From the NCBI RefSeq assembly GCF_003946545.1, contig NZ_RHOA01000002.1:62001-126000 (forward strand): a DNA stretch of 64,000 nt. Direction: 5' to 3'. A model generated the notes under the pieces. The model searched no databases and was not told the origin of the DNA. It saw only the letters and a list, made by a program, of their open reading frames with translations. The DNA is from Levilactobacillus tangyuanensis. GTDB lineage: Bacteria; Bacillota; Bacilli; Lactobacillales; Lactobacillaceae. Shown here piece by piece: positions 1 through 8,603 of this stretch. A program made the position numbers and the translations under genes. How positions within the stretch are numbered: position 1 is the stretch's first letter; each line of letters opens with the position of its first letter.

Positions 1-110
1 TCAATCCGTCCCAAATTGGCTTGGACGAAGATGAGTCCAAGGAGAAACGGCCAGATCGACGCAATTTTCGCCTTAATCTCGACCAACTCCAAAAAGGTTT
101 GCCATGTCAT
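1..110 (-). CDS. menA: MenA-like prenyltransferase, N-terminal fragment cut by the window edge
   Basis: Only the first 36 codons are in the window; the gene runs off the left end. The start is ATG after a GGGGGAAG ribosome site. The visible protein begins MTWQTFLELVEIKAKIAS and continues into a hydrophobic stretch. This resembles the start of UbiA-family 1,4-dihydroxy-2-naphthoate prenyltransferases of lactobacilli, which attach the polyprenyl tail to the menaquinone ring in the membrane. The divergent neighbour is a polyprenyl diphosphate synthase that would make the tail, and the cyd operon follows, so the context fits. The call rests on a short fragment plus synteny; another membrane protein cannot be excluded. 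Confidence 0.6.
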   Translation of the reverse strand, partial: MTWQTFLELVEIKAKIASIWPFLLGLIFVQANLGRI

Positions 111-156
111 GTTACTTCCCCCTAATAACGAATTCTAAATGAATCATAACCTTTAT

Positions 157-185
157 TTGACAACGTTTCCACTTGTCGGTAAGAT
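157..185 (+). promoter_or_regulatory. Promoter of the polyprenyl diphosphate synthase gene
   Basis: A consensus -35 TTGACA (157-162), a 17-base spacer and a -10 TAAGAT (180-185) lie 31 bases upstream of the start codon. This is a good sigma-A type match in the divergent gap with menA. Confidence 0.6.
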
Positions 186-216
186 GAATTTTATCGGGGA
201 TACAGGGAGGTAGCGT

Positions 217-1194
217 ATGGATCGACAACTTTGGCAACAATTTCCAATTGTGGCACCCCAACTAACCGCCTTACAAGGTTACTTGTTGGATGCGATCCAG
301 TTGGATAACCCACCAATCCATCATAAAATACTCGCACTACTGGAATCCGGCGGAAAGTTTCTCCGCCCGGGTTACTTTTACCTGTTCGCCAGTCTCGGCA
401 CAGGGGCCACGCCAGGCCAACTTCAGGCGGGCGCCGCGGCACTAGAGATTCTGCACGTCGGGACGTTGATTCATGACGATGTGATCGATGACTCGTCTAC
501 GCGACGTGGCGTACGGACCATTCAGATGAAGTACGGCCAACGAAATGCCATCTATGCGGGTGACTTCATGTTCACGGTCTACTTCAACCAGGTTCTGAAG
601 TCCACTAGTGACCTCAAACTCGTCCAGATCCACATCGATGCCATGCATCGCATCCTTCAGGGAGAGCTGGCACAAATGGCCCTCAACTACCAGGAAAAGA
701 CGACCCTCGCCGAGTATCTCCGTGAAGTTGCCGGCAAGACCGCCGAACTCTTCTCACTGAGTTGTTTCCAGGGTGCGGCCCTGGCAAAGACCAGTCCCGA
801 GGTTCAACAATTAGCCAAAAAAATCGGTGAGGCCATTGGTATCGCCTATCAAATTTTGGATGACATCTTGGACTATGCCGGCGACCCGGCCAAGACCCGA
901 AAACCCGTGCTGGAAGATCTACGATCCGGGGTCTATTCGTTGCCACTCATTTTGGCTATCCCGGAAGCTCCCAAGGACTTCCATCGCCTATTGAAAAAGA
1001 AACATGACCTCACGGCGGCCGACATCACCACCATTCAGGAAATGGTCCTTGCCCATCACGGTGTCGCCGCGAGTCATCAGCTGGCCAAGGAAAAGACTGA
1101 AGAGGCTCTTAGCCTCATCGACCGCCTCCCCGCTGGTGACCCGCAAACCGCGTTACGCCAGCTAACAACGAAACTGCTTAACCGCGACCATTAG
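217..1194 (+). CDS. hepT: Polyprenyl (hexa/heptaprenyl) diphosphate synthase component
   Basis: This 325-residue trans-isoprenyl diphosphate synthase would condense isopentenyl diphosphate onto allylic diphosphates to make the menaquinone side chain. Visible family motifs are GGKFLRP (45-51), the first aspartate-rich motif DDVID (87-91) and the second DDILD (215-219). Two residues before the first motif is a histidine rather than a bulky aromatic chain-length stop, which is compatible with a long product. ATG follows a GGGAGG site seven bases upstream. It is divergent from menA and convergent with cydC, with a shared terminator after it. The exact chain length and whether a partner subunit is needed are not visible, so the symbol is by analogy. 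Confidence 0.85.
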   Translation: MDRQLWQQFPIVAPQLTALQGYLLDAIQLDNPPIHHKILALLESGGKFLRPGYFYLFASLGTGATPGQLQAGAAALEILHVGTLIHDDVIDDSSTRRGVRTIQMKYGQRNAIYAGDFMFTVYFNQVLKSTSDLKLVQIHIDAMHRILQGELAQMALNYQEKTTLAEYLREVAGKTAELFSLSCFQGAALAKTSPEVQQLAKKIGEAIGIAYQILDDILDYAGDPAKTRKPVLEDLRSGVYSLPLILAIPEAPKDFHRLLKKKHDLTAADITTIQEMVLAHHGVAASHQLAKEKTEEALSLIDRLPAGDPQTALRQLTTKLLNRDH

Positions 1195-1222
1195 CCGCAC
1201 CGCATTTCATCTCACTAACCCC

Positions 1223-1260
1223 AAAGCGCCAACCTGAAGTTAATCAGGCTGGCGCTTTTT
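1223..1260. terminator. Bidirectional terminator between hepT and cydC
   Basis: A stem of about 12 base pairs (GCGCCA-a-CCTGA paired with TCAGG-c-TGGCGC) is flanked by A-run and T-run. It can serve the plus-strand gene ending at 1194 and the minus-strand gene ending at 1272. Confidence 0.85.
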
Positions 1261-1271
1261 ATATATATCGT

Positions 1272-3011
1272 TTATTTCTGTCCGCGATCAAGGTTATACA
1301 ACGCTTGGAATCGGGTGTTATCCCGATACAATTCTGCTGGCGACCCTTGCATATCAAAATGGCCGTCCTCGATGAACCGGACTTGGTCGACATGGTCAAT
1401 CCCAGCCAAATGGTGGGTTACCCAGATAATCGTCTTGTCCTTTAGAACCCGAAAAACCGTATCAAGCAGATCTCTTTCCGTAATCGGATCGAGACTCACC
1501 GTTGGCTCATCCAGAATGATAATCGGTGCGTCTTGCAAAAGGATCCGGGCCAACGACAACCGTTGCCGTTCACCACCGGAGAAACGGCTACCCGCCTCAT
1601 GGACCTGCGTGTCCAGGCCCGCCGGCAACCGTTCAATCAACTCATCTAACGCAACGGCCTTTAACGCCGCACGCACCTGGTCATCCGTGGCCGTTAGATT
1701 ACCTAGGCGCACATTGTTCATCACCGTGGTATCGAAAAGATAAGGTTGTTGGTCTAACACCCCAAAGAGTTGCGACCGCTGTTCCTGCAAGTGCTCAATG
1801 CCGACACCATTCAGGCTAATGCTACCGGCATCCGGCGTTTCATCCCCCAGTATTAGCTTCAACAAGGTGCTCTTCCCGGTCCCACTGGGCCCAAGGAGCG
1901 CGAGCTTTTCCCCCGGCTTCAGGCGTAACGACAGGTCATCGATCACCTGTCGCTCGGCGCCAGGATAAGTAAACGCGACGTGATCCACGGTCAGATCCGT
2001 CAGTTGCCCAATCTTCTGTTGGTCAACCTCTTTAACCGGCTGGCCGTCCAAATGATTGACCCGGCGAATAGAGTCGCGGTAAACCGGCCATTCACTGACG
2101 CCTTGACTCATGTCGGCGAAGGGTTCAATCGTGGGAAACAGTGCCAGCCCAAAGGCGGCCACCCAGTTGGCCTGGGCCTGACTGTGCGTAAAGGTCAGAC
2201 CGGCCCACCAAACGATCAGAATAATGGCGGCGCCAAAGACCAATTGAATGGCCAAGTTACGCCACCATTGAAAGTGGTGGTCCGCTCGCCGCAGGTCGGC
2301 AATCTTGTCGATGGGCTGATCCTGTTGAGCCAGAAAATCCTGACGCCGACCGGAGATTAACCAGTCACCGAGCCCCAAAACGGCGTCGGTCAGCTGCGTA
2401 TAAAAGGTCCGTTGAACCTGCCGCGCCTGAAACTCACGGCGGCCATTCGCGGCGACCGAAATTAAAGGCATCACAATGACGATAACCCCCAGCAGTAACA
2501 GCATTAGGAGACCAAAGGCCCAGTTAAAGTAGCCAATGCCTAACACCACGAAGAGGTAGAGAAGCCAGCCAATAACCAGTGGAAAGACGGTCCGCAAATA
2601 TAAATTTTCGATGTGATCAATATCCTCCGCCAGAATACTCAAGACATCCCCCGTCTGGTGATTTTGCCGGATCGCAACCGCCTGCCGCTCAACCGATTGG
2701 TAGAGCCGCTTACGAAAATCCGAAACAATCCGTAGCACCCAGTTATGACTCGTTAGCCTTTCGGCATAGCGGAAGGCTGGCCGGCCAATCCCAAAGGCTC
2801 GAGCTAAGACGATCGGGACGTATATCATCAAGATATTATAGGGATGCGTCGCCGCTCGACTGATCAGGTAACCGGAATTAAACATCAGTGCCGCCCCACA
2901 AAAGAAGGTCATGAACCCCAGGAACAAGACCAAAACCAATAAACGACGGTACCGCCGTAAATACGGCATAACCCAATGATCATGCTTGAATGTTTCTAAG
3001 AAACCCTTCAT
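1272..3011 (-). CDS. cydC: Thiol reductant ABC exporter subunit CydC (called CydD in Bacillus naming)
   Basis: A 579-residue ABC half-transporter: a six-helix membrane domain (about 20-310) followed by an ATPase domain with Walker A GPSGTGKS (374-381), signature FSGGE (477-481) and Walker B IIILDE (497-502). With CydD it forms the heterodimer that exports cysteine/glutathione-type thiols and is needed for assembly of cytochrome bd. The ATG overlaps the last four bases of cydD and has a GGAGG site, so the two are translationally coupled. It is the last gene of the operon and ends before a bidirectional terminator. Assignment to the C rather than D subunit follows its place as second of the pair and its N-terminal sequence; naming is reversed in some Gram-positive annotations. 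Confidence 0.93.
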   Translation of the reverse strand: MKGFLETFKHDHWVMPYLRRYRRLLVLVLFLGFMTFFCGAALMFNSGYLISRAATHPYNILMIYVPIVLARAFGIGRPAFRYAERLTSHNWVLRIVSDFRKRLYQSVERQAVAIRQNHQTGDVLSILAEDIDHIENLYLRTVFPLVIGWLLYLFVVLGIGYFNWAFGLLMLLLLGVIVIVMPLISVAANGRREFQARQVQRTFYTQLTDAVLGLGDWLISGRRQDFLAQQDQPIDKIADLRRADHHFQWWRNLAIQLVFGAAIILIVWWAGLTFTHSQAQANWVAAFGLALFPTIEPFADMSQGVSEWPVYRDSIRRVNHLDGQPVKEVDQQKIGQLTDLTVDHVAFTYPGAERQVIDDLSLRLKPGEKLALLGPSGTGKSTLLKLILGDETPDAGSISLNGVGIEHLQEQRSQLFGVLDQQPYLFDTTVMNNVRLGNLTATDDQVRAALKAVALDELIERLPAGLDTQVHEAGSRFSGGERQRLSLARILLQDAPIIILDEPTVSLDPITERDLLDTVFRVLKDKTIIWVTHHLAGIDHVDQVRFIEDGHFDMQGSPAELYRDNTRFQALYNLDRGQK

Positions 3012-4741
3012 GGTTCGACACCTCCTCCCATTTCGGCCCGTAACCGAACGTAGGCCCCATTTTGTTGGGCCAGTTCCGCCGGCGTCCCTTGCTCGATAAT
3101 CTTACCGTGGTCCAGGACCAGGATATAATCCATCTCATTCATCCAATGTAGTCGGTGGGTTGCAAAAAAGACCAGGTGATCATCGAAGACCGGCATCATC
3201 GCCTGCTTCAATTCAATTTCAGTTTCAATATCCAAATGGGCTGTGGGTTCGTCGAACAGCAAGACCCGCCGACTGTCGTCGAGAAAGGCCCGGGCCAGGG
3301 CAATTCTTTGCGCCTGCCCGCCACTGACGCCACGGGCGCCTTCGCCAATGGCAGTATCTAGGCCCTCCGGCAAGGTCGCAATCCAGTCACTCAACCCCGC
3401 TCGTTTGGCCGCCGTTTGAATCTCGGCCAGGTCGGCTTGCGGATGGTAAAATGCCAGATTATCGCGGAGGGATGCATGAAACAGATATGGGGCCTGTGGT
3501 ATGTAGACAAAGCTCTTACGCCAAGCTGCTTGGTCCAAGTGTGGCAGCTGCGTTCCGCGGGCCTGAATAGTCCCCGATGCGGGGCTCAAGAAGCCGCCCA
3601 GCGTATTGATCAGGGTCGACTTACCAGAACCGGAAGCCCCAATAATACCGACCTTTTGAAATCCTTTGACGCTGAAGTTCAGATCCGTTAATGTCGCGTC
3701 ACCATCGCCATAGGCCACGGAGACATGGTCGAAACGTAACTCGTCATCTCCTGTCCACACTGGAGCCTTTTCGGGCAAACGGTTACGATCCTTAGGAACC
3801 GGTTGCTGCAGGATGTCCAGAACCGCCGTCAAGGCATTCTTACCGTTTAGTGTTGCGTGATAATCATTGGCAAAGTTGCGGATCGGTGCAAAATAATCCG
3901 GTGCCAGGGTCAAAATGATTAGGGCTGGCAACAGCTGCAAGGTGTTGTTCATCAACCCAAAGCCAAGGAACACGGCAATAATGGCGATCGACAACGTGGT
4001 AAAAAAGTCCAGGGCAAACGTCGACGTCATGGCGATGGTTAGCGTGGCCATGGTCTTCTTGCGGTAGTCCTCGCTGACATGATAAACATTATCCGCGTAT
4101 CGTTTATTTAAACCTAACTGCTTCAGCGTCGGCAGCCCACGTAAGGTATCAACAAAGTGATTCGACAGGCGTTGGTACCCCGCATATTGCCGATCGGCCT
4201 TGGCCTGAGCCGCCAGTCCTAAAATCACCATGAACAAGATAATGAGTGGATAGATGGCCAACAGGAAGACGGCCGCCTGCCAACGAATCGTGGCGATATA
4301 AATCAAAACGATCCATGGCGTCAGGCTGAGATCCAAAACCTTGCCGACGATCATCATGAGATAGGTTTGAATCTTGTCGATACCCTCCAAGCCCATCGTC
4401 ACCACATTACCCGTGCCGTTTTCGGCGACGACCTGTGGGCCCAAATCAAATAGCTTGCCCATAAATTGCTGCCGTAAGGTTTTGGTCGTTTGTTCGACGA
4501 ATGGGTACAGCGTTCGACTCTTCATAATGGTCAGCAGGTGGCGGGCCAGAAAGGTTATCGCAAATAGCGCCAAGGGCTGAACAATCGTGCCGATGGCTTG
4601 TTGATGCCAAAGATGAACAATCGCTTCTGATAAATATTTGGCCTGTAAGATAATCATTATTGCTTGAATCAGGGTCAGGACCGCCACAATTGCGGCCGTC
4701 GGCTTAACTCCTGGAAACTTAAACACTCGTTGATCGATCAA
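3008..4741 (-). CDS. cydD: Thiol reductant ABC exporter subunit CydD (called CydC in Bacillus naming)
   Basis: A 577-residue fused membrane/ATPase protein: transmembrane helices in about residues 15-290, Walker A GASGSGKS (368-375), signature VSGGQ (472-476), Walker B VLLFDE (493-498). It pairs with CydC to export reducing thiols across the membrane, which cytochrome bd maturation requires. Translation appears to start at TTG, eight bases after a run of six G; no better ATG exists at the right length. The gap of 106 bases to cydB contains a short GC-rich palindrome (4818-4829) but no convincing terminator, so co-transcription with cydAB is likely. Confidence 0.93.
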   Translation of the reverse strand: MIDQRVFKFPGVKPTAAIVAVLTLIQAIMIILQAKYLSEAIVHLWHQQAIGTIVQPLALFAITFLARHLLTIMKSRTLYPFVEQTTKTLRQQFMGKLFDLGPQVVAENGTGNVVTMGLEGIDKIQTYLMMIVGKVLDLSLTPWIVLIYIATIRWQAAVFLLAIYPLIILFMVILGLAAQAKADRQYAGYQRLSNHFVDTLRGLPTLKQLGLNKRYADNVYHVSEDYRKKTMATLTIAMTSTFALDFFTTLSIAIIAVFLGFGLMNNTLQLLPALIILTLAPDYFAPIRNFANDYHATLNGKNALTAVLDILQQPVPKDRNRLPEKAPVWTGDDELRFDHVSVAYGDGDATLTDLNFSVKGFQKVGIIGASGSGKSTLINTLGGFLSPASGTIQARGTQLPHLDQAAWRKSFVYIPQAPYLFHASLRDNLAFYHPQADLAEIQTAAKRAGLSDWIATLPEGLDTAIGEGARGVSGGQAQRIALARAFLDDSRRVLLFDEPTAHLDIETEIELKQAMMPVFDDHLVFFATHRLHWMNEMDYILVLDHGKIIEQGTPAELAQQNGAYVRLRAEMGGGVEP

Positions 4742-4847
4742 AAAAAGCGCCCCCCTCGAACCGTGATAACTCTTAATGCCATAATACTGCTTTTCTAGGC
4801 ATATATCGAGTATCGACAGCCGCGGCTGACGCTTTCATAACGCGGGT

Positions 4848-5858
4848 TTAGGCCTCTTGCTTCGGCGATGACAACCGCTTATAAAAGACCCAGTAACTCC
4901 AGATGAAGTAGATTAACACAATTGGTAAAATACTAAAGGCTAAAATCGTCATCAGGTGCAGTGTATATGGTGAGTTAGAAGAATTCTTAATTAATAACGA
5001 ATTGACTGGATTGTTGGCAATCATGACCCGTGGGAAGAGCCCATTGAAGATGAGCACCACGACACTGACCAAGGAAAGCCCACTACCAATGAATGATAGC
5101 CACTCGTGGTTCTTCAATACACCCCAGTAAGCCAAGGCCGTGAAGATAACCAGTGCGACAACAATTCCGGTCGTGCTGACAGGCTTCTTGGCGAAGAAGT
5201 CCGTGGAGAAGAATAACAGGACAGCGAACAACACTTCGCCAGCAAATAATACTGGATACAAAACCTTGTTCCACGTTCTCGCCCGGTCGCGCAGTTCGCC
5301 TTCCGTCTTCAACCGAATGAAGTTCAGACCATGGACGAGACAGAGAACCGTCACCGCAATCCCGCCAACTAAGGAGAATAGGTTAACGTAGTCAAAGAAG
5401 TGCGCCGTCATATCGCCATTCTTGTCGATAGGCATCCCGGCAATCATCGAGGTAAACAGCATCCCGAATAGGAACGCCGCCCCAAGACTGGCAATTGTTG
5501 CTGCCCATTCCCAGAATGTCCGCCAGCGAGCTGTTTCCATGTTGGCCCGGAATTCAAACGAGACCCCCCGGAAGATGAGCGCCGCTAGGATAAGGAACAA
5601 GACCAAGTAGTACCCAGAGAATAAGGTGGCATACCACATTGGAAATGAGGCGAACATCGCCCCACCGGCGGTAATCAGCCAGACTTCGTTGCCATCCCAG
5701 TGAGGACCGATCGTCCGAATAACCACATCACGTTCAGCATCTGTCTTGGCAAAACTCTTAATCAACATGCCAACCCCAAAGTCAAAGCCATCGAGGAAGA
5801 AGAAGCCACTGAACAAGACGCCAATCAAAATAAACCAAATAAATTGTAAATTAGTCAT
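4848..5858 (-). CDS. cydB: Cytochrome bd quinol oxidase subunit II
   Basis: A 336-residue integral membrane protein with about eight or nine helices and the typical CydB opening (FWF-rich helix with FFLDGFDFGVG near residues 20-30). With CydA it forms the bd quinol oxidase that reduces oxygen to water using menaquinol. I chose the ATG at 5858, preceded by AAAGGGGG, over an upstream in-frame start because the longer form lacks a ribosome site and adds a polar tail foreign to the family. The start overlaps the cydA stop by eight bases, which suggests translational coupling. Confidence 0.95.
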   Translation of the reverse strand: MTNLQFIWFILIGVLFSGFFFLDGFDFGVGMLIKSFAKTDAERDVVIRTIGPHWDGNEVWLITAGGAMFASFPMWYATLFSGYYLVLFLILAALIFRGVSFEFRANMETARWRTFWEWAATIASLGAAFLFGMLFTSMIAGMPIDKNGDMTAHFFDYVNLFSLVGGIAVTVLCLVHGLNFIRLKTEGELRDRARTWNKVLYPVLFAGEVLFAVLLFFSTDFFAKKPVSTTGIVVALVIFTALAYWGVLKNHEWLSFIGSGLSLVSVVVLIFNGLFPRVMIANNPVNSLLIKNSSNSPYTLHLMTILAFSILPIVLIYFIWSYWVFYKRLSSPKQEA

Positions 5859-7302
5859 GGTTGAACGCCCCCTTTGAATATGGATCGAGGTCGGTATCAC
5901 TAGATGCGTAACCATCCGTGTTGTCTGAATCTGGTCCGGCCTTCAACGTCCGGTGACACAACACAATCATAATGAAGCCCATCGTGGCAAACATCAAGAA
6001 GTAAACAATGTTGGTCGTGAGTAAGGACGCCACGGAAACGTTTGGCGAAACCGCATCGGCAATCGTTAATAGCCCATAAACAATCCATGGGTAACGACCG
6101 AATTCAGTCACAAACCAACCGGCGGTGTTCACAACGAATGGTAACCAGAGACACAGCCCCAAGATGTATAGGAACCAGCGTTGCCGCATGATCGCTTGCG
6201 ACCGCTTGCGATTCATAATCAGCCCAACCACGGCTAATAGGGCGAATAAGGCCCCTGCCCCGGCCATGATCCGGAAGCTCCAGAACAAGGTGTTGGTCGG
6301 TACGTAGTAATTCATGTCCTTGCCAAACTTCTTGTCATACTTGGCATGCATTTCCTTGTTAATGGGATTCATCCCTTTAACGGTCCCAGACATCTTGTGA
6401 TAGCTCAATAAATTCAAGACATATGGCACGTCAACGGACCAAGTGGTCTTATGATTCTTGGTATCGAAACCAGAAACAACCGCCCATTCACCCTTGTTAG
6501 TGGAATTCTTATACAGGCCTTCCATCGCGGCAAACTTCATGGGTTGATTGTTGATTAAGTAACGAGTTTGTAAGTCCCCACTGGCAATGGAGCCCACTGA
6601 GAAGATTAAGCCAATCACTAAGGCCACGTTCAATGACTTCCGGTAGAAGGTCACATGGTCGCGCTTCAGCAACCGCCATGCCGAGCAACCGGCAATGACG
6701 AACGCCGCCGTCACGAAGGCGCCGAAGATCACGTGAGGAAATTCATTCCACAGTTGGGGATTGCCCACAACCTTGGCGAAGCTGACCATTTGGACATGCC
6801 CCGTCTTAGAGTTGATGATGTAACCCAGTGGATTTTGCATAAAACTATTGGCCGCCAAAATCCATAGCGCAGAAAGTGAAGAGCCGAACATAACCAGCCA
6901 AATAAAAAGTGTGTGGACCCACTTATTAAACCGGTCCCAGGTAAACATCCACATCCCAATAAACGTGGATTCCAGGAAAAAGGCCGCCAACGCTTCGATG
7001 GCCAGTGGGGCCCCGAAGATGTCTCCCATGAATCGAGAATATTCAGACCAGTTCATCCCAAATTGGAATTCTTGGATGATCCCAGTCACAACACCAACTG
7101 CGAAGCTATACAGAAACATTTTGCCCCAAAATTGGGCCATACGCTTGTAATCCTTGTCACCCTTGATGGCATACATGGTTTCCATCACAGCAACAACAAA
7201 GGCCAAACCGATTGAAAACGGCACGAAGAAGAAGTGAAAGACCGTTGTCATACCAAATTGAAATCGTGCGAGGCCAAGGATATCCAGACCAAGATTTATC
7301 AT
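5851..7302 (-). CDS. cydA: Cytochrome bd quinol oxidase subunit I
   Basis: A 483-residue membrane subunit that carries the haems and the quinol site. Visible features are the RFQFGMTTVFH segment with the haem b595 ligand histidine (about 23), the conserved glutamate helix EALAAFFLEST, the quinol-binding QPMKFAAMEG of the Q-loop, and the GRYPWIVYG motif near the C-terminus. The Q-loop is short, as in Gram-positive enzymes. The ATG at 7302 follows GGAGG. It is the first gene of cydABCD. No haem synthesis genes are in the window, so activity probably needs external haem, as known for lactobacilli. Confidence 0.96.
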   Translation of the reverse strand: MINLGLDILGLARFQFGMTTVFHFFFVPFSIGLAFVVAVMETMYAIKGDKDYKRMAQFWGKMFLYSFAVGVVTGIIQEFQFGMNWSEYSRFMGDIFGAPLAIEALAAFFLESTFIGMWMFTWDRFNKWVHTLFIWLVMFGSSLSALWILAANSFMQNPLGYIINSKTGHVQMVSFAKVVGNPQLWNEFPHVIFGAFVTAAFVIAGCSAWRLLKRDHVTFYRKSLNVALVIGLIFSVGSIASGDLQTRYLINNQPMKFAAMEGLYKNSTNKGEWAVVSGFDTKNHKTTWSVDVPYVLNLLSYHKMSGTVKGMNPINKEMHAKYDKKFGKDMNYYVPTNTLFWSFRIMAGAGALFALLAVVGLIMNRKRSQAIMRQRWFLYILGLCLWLPFVVNTAGWFVTEFGRYPWIVYGLLTIADAVSPNVSVASLLTTNIVYFLMFATMGFIMIVLCHRTLKAGPDSDNTDGYASSDTDLDPYSKGAFNHD

Positions 7303-7358
7303 TATTCTAACCTCCCCGAACGTCACTAGTGTAAATAAATAATTGCTAACTTGACCCC

Positions 7359-7387
7359 ATTATATCGAGTGATAAGTCAACATTCAA
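7359..7387 (-). promoter_or_regulatory. Promoter of the cydABCD operon
   Basis: On the minus strand a -35 TTGAAT (7387-7382), exactly 17 bases of spacer and a perfect -10 TATAAT (7364-7359) sit about 57 bases upstream of the cydA start. Confidence 0.65.
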
Positions 7388-7462
7388 TGATTGGGCGCCA
7401 AAATTGTAAACTTCCTGAATAAACTTGCGTCCAGCCACTAAAATGGGTCGCTTAATTTGGTA

Positions 7463-7480
7463 ACACATTTTAAAATGTGT
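7463..7480. promoter_or_regulatory. Perfect 18-bp palindrome, candidate operator between cydA and the dehydrogenase gene
   Basis: The sequence ACACATTTT followed by its exact reverse complement AAAATGTGT lies in the divergent gap. It is about 75 bases upstream of the cydA -35 element and about 107 bases before the divergent start codon. A similar TTATTTGGTA/TTAATTTGGTA direct repeat flanks it on each side. It does not match the Rex (TTGTG-N8-CACAA) or catabolite (cre) consensus, so the binding protein is unknown. Confidence 0.5.
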
Positions 7481-7586
7481 GCAGTTTATTTGGTAGCGAT
7501 TTCAAGTTACCACTGAATTTGACGGTCATTTCCGCGAATGACGTGATAAAATAAGGGTGACAGAAATGTCGAAGGAGGTCTTTCAC

Positions 7587-8534
7587 ATGACAGAACGGAT
7601 ACTTGCATTTCAACCTTTAACTTCGGACCAATCTCAGCAACTCACGACCCTTGGTGCCGAGGTTATTCCAGCCGACGACTGGGAAACGGCCACCGGGATC
7701 ACCACCATTTTCGGGTGGGACCGGGAACATGGCCTGAAAGTCTTACAGAATCCTGCCAATACGATCCATTGGATTCAAACCGCAAGTGCGGGGGTTGACT
7801 ACCTTCCTCTCGATTGGATTAAGGCACACCAGATTCAGGTGACCAATGCCAGTGGCGCCTACTCGGACGCTATCGCAGAATCCACCATCGGTTATCTCCT
7901 TTACTTTCTTCGCGGCTTCAACGAATCCGTGAAGAATCAGGCCGGCCACTTCTGGCAACGACCGGCGCGTAGCGATCTGGGCATGCTCGGTAACCAAAAG
8001 ATTGTCATCTACGGCACCGGTAGTATTGGCCAGGCCATCGCGAACCTACTGAACGGCTTTGGCAACTACCCATTTGGCGTTAACCGAACGGGCCATGGTG
8101 TGACTGGTTTTCAAGGCGCCGTTGCCTTGGCCGATGACGCTGACCTCGTCAAAGATGCCGACATTGTCATCAACGCCATGCCGGCTACCTCGGCCACCGA
8201 TCACTACTTTGATCAGGCCTATTTTAAGCGACTGAACGGCCTACGCATCTTCGTCAATGTTGGCCGTGGCAAGTCGGTGGACGAGGCCGCGCTGATGGAC
8301 GCCCTTCTCTACCAAAACGTCTTACACGCCGCATTGGACGTTTTCGAAACAGAACCCCTACCAAAGACCTCGCGGCTATGGGACTACCCTAACGTCATCA
8401 TCACGCCACACCAAACCGGTTTCGCCGCTGAGAATACCATCCCAATCTTCGGCTACCTCAAAGATAATTTAACCAGTTGGACAACCGACCATGAACTGAC
8501 CGTTAATCTCGTTGATGTCAGTCGTGGCTATTAA
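7587..8534 (+). CDS. D-2-hydroxyacid dehydrogenase family protein
   Basis: A 315-residue NAD(P)-dependent oxidoreductase of the 2-hydroxyacid dehydrogenase family, which interconvert 2-keto and D-2-hydroxy acids in the cytosol. Motifs seen are the Rossmann loop GTGSIGQAI, the arginine block NVGRGKSVDE, DVFETEPLP with the catalytic glutamate and TPHQTG with the catalytic histidine. The ATG at 7587 is preceded by a perfect GAAGGAGG site; a start ten codons earlier lacks one. The gene stands alone, divergent from cydABCD. The substrate cannot be told; phosphoglycerate dehydrogenase-like and hydroxyisocaproate-type enzymes share this layout. Confidence 0.88.
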   Translation: MTERILAFQPLTSDQSQQLTTLGAEVIPADDWETATGITTIFGWDREHGLKVLQNPANTIHWIQTASAGVDYLPLDWIKAHQIQVTNASGAYSDAIAESTIGYLLYFLRGFNESVKNQAGHFWQRPARSDLGMLGNQKIVIYGTGSIGQAIANLLNGFGNYPFGVNRTGHGVTGFQGAVALADDADLVKDADIVINAMPATSATDHYFDQAYFKRLNGLRIFVNVGRGKSVDEAALMDALLYQNVLHAALDVFETEPLPKTSRLWDYPNVIITPHQTGFAAENTIPIFGYLKDNLTSWTTDHELTVNLVDVSRGY

Positions 8535-8544
8535 ACCGATTCAT

Positions 8545-8585
8545 AAAAAAACTAGGCCCTCTCTGCTGAGAAGGCCTAGTTTTTT
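8545..8585. terminator. Bidirectional terminator between convergent genes
   Basis: A stem AAAAAACTAGGCC paired with GGCCTAGTTTTTT around a 14-base loop lies between the stops of the dehydrogenase and LCP genes and has A/T runs on both sides. Confidence 0.9.
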
Positions 8586-8603
8586 GTTAGTTAAGTGTCA
8601 AAT

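Noticed and set aside
4818-4829. A 12-bp GC palindrome CAGCCGCGGCTG between cydB and cydD
   Set aside because: Too short and without a T-run, so not a terminator; a chance or minor structure within the operon gap.
7327-7556. A Rex or catabolite (cre) operator for cydABCD
   Set aside because: I looked for TTGTG-N8-CACAA and the cre pattern in the divergent gap and found no good match; only the unassigned palindrome remains.
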